Made by a program: the position numbers and the translations under genes
Shown here: positions 23,951 through 34,480 of the stretch, piece by piece
Numbering within the stretch: the first letter of the stretch is position 1
Layout: the number at the start of each line of letters is the position of its first letter
The notes under the pieces: model-generated
What the model saw: only the letters and a program-made list of their open reading frames with translations
Told to the model about the DNA's origin: nothing
Databases searched by the model: none
From: Dillenia suffruticosa
Lineage: Eukaryota > Streptophyta > Magnoliopsida > Dilleniales > Dilleniaceae
Length of the DNA stretch: 64,000 nucleotides
Assembly (NCBI GenBank): GCA_033439265.1
Contig: JAVTVX010000030.1
Span: 9,001,774 to 9,065,773 of the forward strand
Reading direction: 5' to 3'

Positions 23951-24890
23951 GGTTGATTTGATGCTCTATTCCTCTAATTGGTGGTAGTCCCGATGGCACT
24001 TCCTCAGGACATACGTCCTCATACTCCTACAAAATAAAATTAATAACACTCGACAAAGTAGGGGTTAGGGCATTAAAGTTCAATATAACCTCTTTGTACA
24101 CAAGTACTAGGAGGTCTTGTTGAGATAATAAAACTTTGTTGGCCTTACTTTTTTTTGTTACTAATAAACTCCCTCTTTTCCTCTCTTTTGCCTCTCAATT
24201 TCTCATTTTCTTTTTCTCTCTCTTGCTCTTTTTTGTCTCTCAATTTCTTATTTTTTCTTTCTCTCTCTTGCACTTTTTTATCTCTCTGTTACTTATTTTT
24301 TTCTCTCACTCTCTATCTTTTGAATTATTTTATTGTCCTCTTTCTCTTTCTCTCTTTTCTTTTCTCTCTTTTCTTTGCTCTCTTGACTTGATTTTCTAAT
24401 ATTTGTTTTGTTGACAAAGAAAGGAAGGTTATAGATTCCGTTCAAAACACAAAAGAGTAACGGTTTAAAAACCCATCAAGTGTGACATGCCTATCATATT
24501 GTCAAGGCCTTCTCAATAGGAGATGACATGCTTTCATCGATACAACATCACACAATACTTCGTCTCTATATCTTCCAATAGAAATAGCAACTTGACTTGC
24601 TTTGTTACCTTCAATTCTCCGCATTCGTTGAAACAGTATAGCTTGTATGGTCAAAGATATTTGAAGATGGATAATCCCAGCTTCTCCACTAGTTTGGTGC
24701 TAGCCACGTTGCTATAGCTTCCTCCATCAATGATCATATTATACACCTTTCCTTGGATTTGGCAGCAAGTATGGAATAGATTTTTTCATTGGTCGTCTTC
24801 TTCTACCATCATCTGGATGTTAAACACTCTCCTAGAAAACAGAAGTTCACCCTCTTCTGTATATTCTCCATCTTAAAATTTTATGGTTGA

Positions 24891-25850
24891 CTACTCCTCC
24901 CCATCAGTTAGGCCTTCATCTGTTTCCCTCTCTCCTTGATTGTTAACGATCATGGTTTGTTTGTTAGGACATTCACCAAAGATGTATCCTCTCTCATGGC
25001 ACTTGAAACATTGTATGTCACGAGTTCTTGAAAAATTAAGTTTGATCAATACTTTTTTAGGATGGGCAGGCCACTTCTCACCCCTTCTTGATTTAGCCTC
25101 CTTGGATCTTGATGTAAAGGGAATGTCCTTCCTTGGATTGTGTATCCATGAGTTTAAAGAACTTGATCTATCATTCTTCCTTTTTCCATGCCTCCTCTTA
25201 AGTTGTTGTTCCACTTTGATGGCTTGATGGACCATTTCAGCTCCACGTAATGGTACATCTCCACAATATCGACTATATTATGATTCAGCCCATGTAAGAA
25301 AACACGCCATTGTTATATCTTGGTCTTGCACCATCTTGGCTCTAACCATGGCAATCTCTATTTACTCTCTTGGATCCCTAAGTGAGGCATTGGAGCTTGT
25401 TGTGAAACTCTTGGTGGAAGTAGGTTTGAATAAATTACTTCTTTATATGTGCCTTTATTTCCCCCATGTGGTGATGAGGTGCTCACTAAACCTATGCCTC
25501 TCTTTTTTGTATCTGATCCCACCAGGCAAAAGTATAATTAATAAATTCAAGAGAGGCAAGATTTACCTTTTTACTCTTAGAGTAATTATGGAAGGAAAAG
25601 ATCTACTCAACTCGTATCTCCCACTCCAAGAACACTTTGATATCATTATTGCCTTGAAATGAGGGGATCTTGATCTTGATACCCCCCAAACCTTCTCCTC
25701 ACCTTGACTCTCGACATCTTCATGGTGGTAGGGTCATGTGATTTGAGCTTGTCCTCGGTCTATCGGCATAGTCTTAGAGCTTGTAGTTTGGCTCTCCATA
25801 TGATCTAACCATTTATGGACTTCTTTTAATTGCTTCCTCTCAGGTTTGAG
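24891..25850 (-). pseudogene. gypsy gag with altered zinc knuckle
   Basis: Around 25.4-25.65 kb the minus strand gives a retrotransposon gag core (IPSFQGNND, FLEWEMRVE, WWDQI) in broken frames. At 25235-24891 a frame carries a basic linker and a zinc knuckle CFKCHERGYIFGEC. The usual CX2CX4HX4C has Tyr in place of His, so zinc binding is probably lost. Confidence 0.7.
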
Positions 25851-26010
25851 TGTTATTTGGGTCTCTTAAACATGCATCCAATTGAGTTTGAATAAGTATG
25901 ATTAAGGCCCCATCTGCTTGTTTCATTTAAACTTTGATTTATTGTGCAAGTAGATTATTAAATTGGGGTACATCCCCTTCCAATTAAGATACCTCATGTC
26001 TGAGCGATAG

Positions 26011-27289
26011 GATTCCCACTTCCTATCAAAAGGGATTGTATTCCCATTTAAACTAACAATTGGGCTACATCCTCATCAACTGTATTCCCACTTCCTATCA
26101 AAAGGGACTATATCAAAAGGAAGTGGTTTATCAAAATGATTGATAAAAGATAAACAAGAAGGGATTTAGTATCTTTAGGTCACTGGTTTCTCACTATTTC
26201 TAATAGCCATCTATTTCCCTGAACACCTCAAATGCTAATATTTTGGTCAACTAACCACTAGTTGAGCAAGTAATTCCAAGGGAATTAGGAAAGAAAGTAA
26301 TGCATAACATGCGTATTACATAAGACAAATATTATGCATATTTCATAATTTTATGAATGACATCTATACAGAAAGTTATTAACTTTGAAGTATTAATAAA
26401 TGAAAAGAATAATAATAAAATACACATTAAAAGGAGACGAATTTAACGATTATGAATTTTTCGATTCACCTCTAACCTAGTCATACAAAAAGCTTGCCAA
26501 ATTTGGAATTTCACCTCACCTTACTCTAAGGGAAATAAATCAAAAAAGTTTTTTGATCTCTGGCCATACTTGGATACCATCTTCTTTGTGATTGGAATGG
26601 TTTTTTCTATGGCTATGCTGGGGAGGGTTTAATTGTGTTCACTCTCCAACATATTACATCATTAGTGGTAACTCTCTGCTAGAAAGAAAGACTATATTCC
26701 AATGGTAGCAGTTGGAGTAACCTTGGCCGATGACGTTCTTATTCAAGCCATACTATTAAAATCATTCTTGAGAGGTATTCGACCACAAACCCCACTATCA
26801 AAGATTTTCACTTTACATTGGTTAAGTTTTAATAGGTTTTATTATTATTGGTATGCTCATTAATAAATCAAGAATGAAGAAATCATATGATGAGACATAC
26901 AAATTCATGTATTGAAGGATATAAAGACATTTAATAAGGCTTATAAAGTCACTAGATTTTAGGTTTAACTTGATCTAAAAGGGATATATGAAAGTACCAT
27001 TAAATCAGAGTTAAATGAACTAAAAGGAAACATAAACCCATTATCAACGTAGATTATCTTGATTAAAAAAGGTATGAAAAAGACTCTCTACAAATCTAGA
27101 TTTCTCAAAAAAGACAATCAAAGAGATTTAAAGATCTAGGGTCATACGGGTGAAAATATCTGGTCAAGCTCTTCTTATGTGCATGAGCACAAATACATGT
27201 TGCACCCAACCTATCATGATGTGTTTTTTTATCACCCTATCAATTGCTAAGTCATAAAAAATCGGGCCTTAACTCCTACTTTAACCTTA
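26011..27289. other. No gene seen
   Basis: AT-rich DNA with no supported frame. A short phrase (TTCCCACTTCCTATCAAAAGGGA) occurs twice near 26030 and 26085. Confidence 0.5.
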
Positions 27290-27840
27290 TGAACATCCTT
27301 TTTGGAAGTGTATATGATTGTATGTGTAATTTACATGGACAATACACAAACGTATTGCCCTTCTCTCCTTTCATATGGTTTCTAGCCTCCCTTTTATCCA
27401 CCTTGTCATCAAAAATTAGGTCCAAACTTCCCATATAATCCTTTTATTACCTCACTTAATACGTAGGTAGAGCATGAGTTACATAGTCCACGCACGAGAG
27501 TGCTCAATGGCTACCCCTCTCATTTTATATACTTTTTAGTCCCCTATTATCCACCCCGCCACAAAAATTCATGTCCAAACTCACCTTCTAACTCATTTAT
27601 TACATCACTTAAAGATACGCATTCCTATAGGTAGTGTGCCCCTCATTATGTTACTTGAAAACTTGAAAACATGCATGCATATAGGTAGTCTACGTAGGTT
27701 ACACATATGAGTCACATGGTCCATGCGTGAGTGTAAACGTGCCACCCCCTCTCTCCTTTCTTTCACCTATTCATCTCTTTTGTATACTCTAGGATACAAA
27801 ATTTCACAACCAAACTCCTATTAAAACATCTCTAGCTTTT
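27290..27840. repeat. Three diverged copies of a repeat unit
   Basis: A unit of about 150-220 bp recurs three times, shown by phrases at about 27385-27435, 27540-27590 and 27765-27815 (TATCCACC..., CA-AAAATT..., TCCAAACT) and by variants of GAGT-ACAT-GTCCA-GC. The copies are strongly diverged. They may be transposon subterminal DNA. Confidence 0.45.
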
Positions 27841-28919
27841 TATGGAATCAAACTCTAACACCAAATTTAAGTATATTTATACTATAACATAGTACACAAC
27901 CTCTATAAAAGAAAAAAATATACATAGTAACCAATATTTACCTTTATTTGACTAAAAATAATTTCTCTATATACTTGTAAACAAACCGTAGATTCCACAA
28001 GTTTCAAGAATAAAACAAAGCAATGGTAAGGATATGTCAATGTGCTCCAAAAATATTCTCGAAGATAGTTCTTGAATACTATTAGAAGTAGATTTTGCCC
28101 AAATATATGGTGGTGATTCCTTTTCATCCTCAAGAGTCTGCATTTATTCATATTAAAGTATTTTTCAATATCTTAAACATATCCATCTAAAAATCTCCGA
28201 TTGCTGAACCAAACACAAATAACACGCTTTTTGGTCTTCACTGGTCCTTACTTAAGGAGTTATGGATTTAGGTTTATTGCCAGTAAAAGATGATAACAAA
28301 TATGATATAAGTTTTTTCTTGTATTGACATTGTCCCTCATTTGATCAAACACGTCTAATATAATACTAATAATATTAGTTTGCATTTTTTTTATAAGCAT
28401 GAGGTTCATGTGGTGATAAACAAGATTATTTCTTTAATATGGTAAATCCCAAAAGACCAATATTTAGTCCACTTATGATTTACTTTGAACTCTGCGATTG
28501 TTCCTTGAGGGTCTTCAATCACTGTTGGGACATTGGCAACATGATCCCTTACCTCCTCGTTCATCGACCTCGATGATGGCTTACTTGTCTCAACCAATCC
28601 TTCATCAAAGTGTTATTTATACACTCTCAAAGGGTGATCTGTAAGCAAAAACTATCCATAATATTTAACATGTGATATTTTTTTATTAGAATATAAGTAA
28701 AAGGTCTTTGACCTCCTCCATACATACTGAACATGCCAAAATCCATGTTCGGTGGTTACGTCATATATTTGTGGACCCTAACCTTTTGCAAAATTTGTAA
28801 TTTCTCTATCAATGGTCATAATGAACTAAGTACAACAAGCGTAAAAAATATGTACAATATCCTCATGCACATGTTGGATAGTGTTGATAGCAAGTTGTAC
28901 AGAGTCAAGTTGATAGGCT

Positions 28920-29330
28920 AACATGAATAATTCTTTCCGGATGGACCAAATGGTGTAAAACCATCTACACAAAGTCCTAATCGGATGTTGTGTGGCTCCA
29001 TCGCAAACTCAAAACAAGTCAAATCAAATGTCTTCCACTAGTTTGTATTTGATGAATAAAACATTACTCCAAATTCTGCAATATAAGTGATATGCCAAGT
29101 CATGTGTTCCATCATAACTCAATATTAGTAAAACCTTTGTAATCTTGGAGTCAATGAGAGATAAAATATCTTGTTGAATGGCGTATACTACTTTTTTCGT
29201 ACCATATTCCTCAACACATCACATAAATTATAGTTTTGTAACCTTATTTTTGAAAAACATCATTAACCTACCTAAAAAATGTCTATACATTGAATAGGAG
29301 TCTATAAGTCTCATACTAAATTATTCAAAC
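28920..29330 (-). pseudogene. TNP2-type CACTA transposase fragment
   Basis: The minus strand reads FEFAMEPHNIRLGLCVDGFTPFG shortly before a stop. This matches the conserved En/Spm TNP2 block (AAEPRNVRLGLCTDGFNPFG), followed by a YSC motif. Upstream is a diverged stretch in another frame. Frameshifts and stops make it non-functional. Confidence 0.65.
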
Positions 29331-30421
29331 CATAGCAATTCACTGCAAAGTGATACCTCTGTTGCAATGCCTCATCCGTGAGTTTTATCATTACGTTAAA
29401 ACCCGTCGTATAGTTGTGTTCCATTTTAATGTTTAACATTTGTACTATCATTGATAACATGATATGATTTTCACAACCTTCTCACAAAATTGATCAGTAA
29501 CTTGTAACACATCCATGAAGTGATCGACAAGATGTGACTCCCAATCATTATTGTTGCCCATATCATTAGAACCTGTCATGGATGCATACTTCTTCTGATT
29601 TGTTAGAGAGAGAGAGAGAATACTAACAAACACCTACAAATTAATAACAAGATAAATATATTAGCAATGGAAATAATCATAATTACAATTACAATTATTA
29701 TAAATATATACACTAACTAAGCAAAGAATGTGCTTTAATATACTTTTACCTTAACAAAACTTGTACCTTCAATGAATTATGATAAAATTTTATTTGATAA
29801 AAAATTTTAAAATATTATTGCACTTTTCATCCTATCAATAAACAATTAACATTTTAAACAAAATAGAGAGAAAATTTCATGGTGCAGGAAAGAATATCAT
29901 GGTGGATGTCTATATAGAGTGTGTAATAGCAATACCTTTTCTATGCAATACAAACTACCATCAAAGATGTCCCTAATATGACAGGATGTATCACTTAAAG
30001 ATCATAAGCAACACACTTAGTGATGCCAAGGTATGACTGTCATAGAAAACATACTAGCATTCAAGCAACAGGGCATTGAAAAAGGCTCTACGATGTCATT
30101 AGAGACACCTTCATCAGGCATTGGATAATGACCTTTCAAACTTAAAGTGACATAGCCATGAAAAAGGGACAAAGTGACACCACTAGCGGTGTCGCTAACT
30201 GACTTTTTGCACTAATGGCAACATGGTACTAAAAAGCATATAGCAACAGCATTTGCATTGCATTTTCTTCGTAGCCGGTGGCGTTGCTATGGTCATAGCT
30301 CTGACCATCACTAATTTTTTGCACTAAGGCACAGTGGAGTATAGCGATGCCTATTGTTCGCGCCAATGGGTGACACAGATTGCAACCGATGTAATGACAT
30401 GGTGTTCTTACATCACTATTG

Positions 30422-31566
30422 CACTACTAGAAAACACGTCATTAACGACAGAAAAATCTATCGTTGAAAGTAAGAAATCCGTCACTAAAGGGTATCAGCA
30501 ACAGATTTTTTCCATTGCTTTCCGTTGTTGAAAGTAAGAAATCCGTCGCTAAAAGGTATCAGCGACGGATTTTTTACGTTATTAAATTTATCGTTAAAAG
30601 TCACATCACTAAATATTAGTGACGGAATACTATTATTAGTGATGGAAAAAAATCTATCGATGATAAAAATAAAAAAAATCAGTCGTTGACGGAATACTAT
30701 TATCAACGATGGATTAGTGACAGAAAAATTATCACTAATATTAATGACGGAAAAAAATCCGTCATTGGTAAAAAAATGAAAAAATAAAAAAAAATCAGCA
30801 ACAAACCCAATCCGTCGCTGATATCCGTCACTAATTTTTAAGTTCTCAAAAGCACCCTGCTCCAAGCGCCTGACCCGCGCACCAACCCGCCCGACCTACT
30901 TGTGTGTTGTTGTTTTAATATGCCTAAAATTCCTCCGACCTGCATCCGGTGAGTATGAACCTGTGAACAAACAAAGTAATAACAACACCACAACCACCAC
31001 ACCACAATGAACTCTTGTCTTATTATTTTTTTTTACTTGTTATCTTTATCTCACTTTTTTTAATAATAGTAAAATTATTTAAAATAATAATTTATTATAA
31101 AATAATAAAATAATAAAATTTTAACTTAAAATAAAATATTACAAAATTTTTAAAAATAAAATAATATTATTTTTCTACAAAATAAAATAAAAAGAAAAGG
31201 AAAAAGAATTATTAAATAAAAAATTAAAAAACAATCCGTTGCTAATCCATCGCTAAAATTTTAATTAGTAATCCATCACCTATAGCTGTATTTATTTATT
31301 TTTAAATTTTTTTTTACCCTTCACCACTATACCGATAGATTAGCGACGAAAAATTTTTGTCGCTAAAAATTTCGTCGATAATCCGTCGCTGATAGATTTA
31401 CAGAATTTTTTTTACTGTTCACTACTATAGCAACGAATTAGTGATGGAAATATTTTCGTCACTAATTGCTCGGTATACAGTCCGACGTTAATTCGTTAAT
31501 ATTACCAATGAAATTTTTTTCTTCGGTAATTTTTTGTTACTGATGGCGTGTTTTCTAGTAGTAGTG
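30422..31566. mobile_element. Small non-autonomous CACTA element 2, with tRNA-like module
   Basis: The left terminus is CACTACTAGAAAACACG and the right terminus, inverted, is CACTACTACTAGAAAACACG, differing by one CTA unit. The 3-bp target duplication TTG is perfect (30419-30421 and 31567-31569). Subterminal arrays of GACGGATTTTTT / AAATTTTCGTCGCTAA repeats lie inside each end. In the minus orientation the interior has the same order as element 1: AT-rich spacer, tRNA-like module, GC-rich block. Confidence 0.9.
30951..31004 (-). promoter_or_regulatory. tRNA-like A/B box module in CACTA element 2
   Basis: On the minus strand the A-box-like TGGTGTGGTGG (30994-31004) is identical to that of element 1. 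The B-box-like GGTTCATACTC (30951-30961) starts after exactly 32 bp. The GTTC core is intact with one later mismatch. Confidence 0.55.
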
Positions 31567-31579
31567 TTGTTATCGTTGA

Positions 31580-31750
31580 TAGCATCGCTTTTTCTGTGAC
31601 CAATGACTTCTCTCACATGGGAGGAAAAGTGTGTGGTGTTTTACATCGCTATTGTCATCACTGATGGCATCGCTTTTTCAGTGACCAATGACTTCTCTCA
31701 CGTAGGAGGAAAAATGAGTTGCTAAATTGGTCTTTGTTGTCAAAAAGTGA
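31580..31750. repeat. Tandem repeat, period about 85 bp
   Basis: GCATCGCTTTTTC, GTGACCAATGACTTCTCTCAC and GGAGGAAAA recur about 85 bp apart in the subterminal part of the larger CACTA remnant. The two copies are nearly identical. Confidence 0.8.
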
Positions 31751-32003
31751 CATCCCTGATGTTGCAATGTGCACTCTACATCACCATCATCACGTTGTTG
31801 AATCATCTTTTTTGTTTTTTGTAGTGCCATTCCATGACAACATAATCTTTTTACTCGAGTAGGTAGTTAAGCAACTTTAGTTTGTCATATGGTCATAACA
31901 TTCATTTCAAAATTCCTCCTTTTATGTCATGTTTTTTATAGAAACTCAAATTTTGACATGCTTAATTACACATATTGCATAAATATTTTATTCCTTTTTA
32001 TGT

Positions 32004-32707
32004 TCAAAATATAATCAATATCACGCATTTGTTGTAGAGGCTAAGTCTTTGAAAAACAGCTTTTACACCCAAAGCCTGCTCTTCAACCGAATCTATCGAA
32101 ATCTCGTTTGAAACTTGATCACTTGCATTTGCATAACATACTACAATTGGAACCATAGCAGCAACACGTGCCCAAAATGGATTAGCATAGGTCCATCTAT
32201 GTGTCATGAGTGAAGCATTTGAAAAATGAACAAGATATCAATAATCTAAATTGTTTATCATAGTCAAAGATGTCTGATGCGGAATGCAGATGGCAAGACT
32301 AGGTTCTTTACTAATTCCTCTAAAGGAACTATCTCCTAAAATAAAAGCATCTTCTAACTAAGATTACAAGCATTTGATTCCACTGATTTTAAGCATATAC
32401 AATGAGTGGAACTATAGTTGTCAACTTAATTCAATCTCCATGTGAGTTGTTGATAATACCAAGTTTGCCTTGTACCAACAAATTCTAAGAAAATTAACTC
32501 TATAGGTGGGGGTTAAAAAATGATTAATAACAAGGATTTTAATTCCTTAGAGATAGGCATATGTGATAGTTCATCTGGAGAAGACAGATCAAGTATATCT
32601 AGAGTACTACTTCTAAGTATTGTTTGTAGATCACGACCATCATGAGCCCTTATTATTGCAGTCAATGCTTGTGCAGCTATTCCAATATTAGAACATAATT
32701 TTTCCAT
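32004..32707 (-). pseudogene. N-acetylglucosamine kinase family, 3' exon fragments (decayed second copy)
   Basis: Two exon-like blocks match the half of the kinase missing from the gene at 4-16.5 kb. At about 32690-32560 is IGIAAQALTAIIRAHDGRDLQT...LDLSSPDELS. At 32190-32030 is WTYANPFWARVAAMVP...VKAVFQRL. Both are in the family's order. An AG acceptor (CACATAG) precedes the second block. At the first block the expected acceptor reads TCTAA and one or two glycine/tyrosine codons are missing, and no GT is seen at the expected donor after SSPDEL. The following exons are absent, replaced by CACTA DNA. The likeliest reading is a decayed tandem duplicate on the same strand. A rearranged 3' half of the intact gene is the alternative. 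Confidence 0.8.
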
Positions 32708-33461
32708 ATTAGGATTTGATATTAGACCTGGCCTGCTTTCTTCTACCTAGGATCTGGAAATCCAAGAAATGGGCCCTTTCTTAACATAGAACAGAACATA
32801 GATTAAGCTAAGAGCTAGTTACATATAAGTAACTTATGATGCAATACCTTTCCCTAAGCATCTGTCTCTATTATTTAAGTACAGATAACAACAATGTTTG
32901 AGTTTCTCTATGCATAAAAAGACTATCAAATGCTCAACAAATGATAAGTTGAATGATCTTATAGAATAAAGTATCCTCTAAACAAATGAGAGGATTGTTT
33001 TCCTCTCGTCTACACCCAATTCTTTTTACATGTGTGTCAACACGTTTTCTATGTATGCAGCAAGACAATATTTTCTCACATCTTATCTGGTGGTGAAGCC
33101 AACCTAGCTAGTTTTCTAAAAGTTAAATTATTTTTTAGATAAAACCAAAATCTTTGTTTTTTTTAGTTAAATCCTGATTTCATAATCCAATGTCATATTT
33201 TTAGTACTTTCTACCAAATAAATCAGTAGTTTGAACAATTTTAAATATCTATTTTATCTTATACATTGCAATTAAAATATTTGTTCTCCACTAATTCAAC
33301 ATTTCCTTAATCTAAATATGTTGCATCCAACAGAAGTGTTATGATAGGGCAAAAAAATCAATTTCAAAATTTGAAAAAGGAATGGGTTAATTTGTTAAGT
33401 GATTCAAAGTTCAAGATAGATAGCAAGAGTGTTTGATACAGAGGTTCCTGCCCTTAACTTG
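32708..33461. other. No gene seen
   Basis: AT-rich DNA upstream of the kinase pseudogene. I looked for relics of kinase exons 1-3 on the minus strand and saw none. Confidence 0.5.
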
Positions 33462-33693
33462 AAACTAATGTGTTCTACCAACGTCTGATGGCTCAGTTGG
33501 TTCGGGGACTGACGCCCCTTAACAATGGTCGTGGTTTTGATCTCCTATGGGAACGAAAAAATCAGCACTGGGAGATCTGCCCCTAAAGTGAGCCCTGCGA
33601 GCGGTCGATCCAGATTAATCAAGGTGAAACTCCGGATATTGGGTTGTTGGTCAAGCCATGGTATCAAAAAAAAAAAAAACTAATATGTTCCTA
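33462..33693 (+). mobile_element. tRNA-derived SINE with target duplication
   Basis: The A box TGGCTCAGTTGG (33489-33500) is followed by a degenerate B box GGTTTTGATCTC (33533-33544), a body containing CCAGATTAATC and CTCCGGATATTGGG, and an end GGTATC plus A tail (33666-33679). Flanks AAACTAATGTGTTCTA (from 33462) and AAACTAATATGTTCCTA (33677-33693) form a slightly diverged target duplication. Confidence 0.85.
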
Positions 33694-34248
33694 GTCTGAT
33701 TCTTGCCGCCGATAAGATTATGTTATGCAACTCAAAATTTAAGTATGCTTATCTATTTATCTCTAAACTGACTCCACTTAATGATGTAAAAGTTTAATTG
33801 CTATTATTATTTATTTATCGCACCCTTTTGTGAATTTTTATAGATATTTTGACTCATTTGAATTGAATAGACTGCCTTTGTTGTTTCTACAATGAGATGC
33901 ATTTCTTAAGGTCACACTAGTAAAGAGCTATTTAAAATAGTACCAAAAATTTCTTTGCCTATCTAGATTATGTAGCTCAGTCACTATAGTAAAATAAAGT
34001 ACATTCCTCTGCAAAAAAGAAAACAAAACGAAAACGTTAATAAATAAGGAAAAGAGAAAAACAAAAGGTTTTTGTATAGAGTTTGAGCCTGTTTCATCTA
34101 TATTTTGGGTTAAAACTATTAGTTTTTTACTTATAAATTCATGAAAAAAAGAAAGAATCTCAAATTTTAAATAATACGTTATTTGGAAATTTTGTTCAAA
34201 AAACTTTTTTTTCATAAGTAGACTAGTTGTCAAAGCAATTTATATAAA

Positions 34249-34480
34249 TTCTAATATTTAATGGAAATACAATAAAGAGCAATTAATAACAAAGTTTGAT
34301 AAATACACTACTAGAACATAAGATATTAGCGACGGAAATATTCGTCGTTGATACTAAGATTCCGTTCTAATATTTAATGGAAATACAATAAAGAGCAATT
34401 AACAATAAAGTTTGATAAATACACTACTAGAATATAAGATATTAGCGACGGAAATATTCGTCGTTGATACTAAGATTCCG
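34249..34480. repeat. 116-bp tandem duplication of flank plus CACTA end
   Basis: Copy 1 (34249-34364) and copy 2 (34365-34480) differ at only a few positions. Each holds about 57 bp of flanking host DNA, the ATA target site and about 59 bp of the CACTA element's left end. Two candidate left termini therefore exist, at 34306 and 34422. Confidence 0.95.

Larger units (their letters stand above)
19331..26010 (-). mobile_element. Ty3/gypsy LTR retrotransposon remnant
   Basis: On the minus strand the order is gag with zinc knuckle (25.8-24.9 kb), protease region (about 24.8-24.0 kb, low complexity and unclear), reverse transcriptase (23.9-23.1 kb), RNase H (21.9-21.5 kb), integrase (21.4-20.2 kb) and a putative 3' LTR. 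That order is diagnostic of Ty3/gypsy elements. Stops and frameshifts are scattered throughout, and a CACTA transposon sits between reverse transcriptase and RNase H. The 5' LTR is missing or unrecognisable. Confidence 0.85.
28400..31826 (-). mobile_element. Larger CACTA (En/Spm-like) remnant
   Basis: A CACTA terminus (inverted CACTACAAAAAACAAAAAAG) ends at 31826. Inside it are subterminal motifs such as ATAGCGATGCC, AGCATCGC and CGGTGTCGCT at 30.1-30.35 kb and 31.58-31.75 kb. A minus-strand TNP2-type transposase fragment follows at 28.9-29.3 kb. The opposite terminus was not found, so the left limit is approximate. Small CACTA element 2 is inserted in its subterminal region. Confidence 0.5.

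Noticed and set aside
24136-24399. Leu/Phe/Ser-rich open frames on the plus strand
   Set aside because: They are low-complexity CT-rich sequence antisense to the gypsy remnant.
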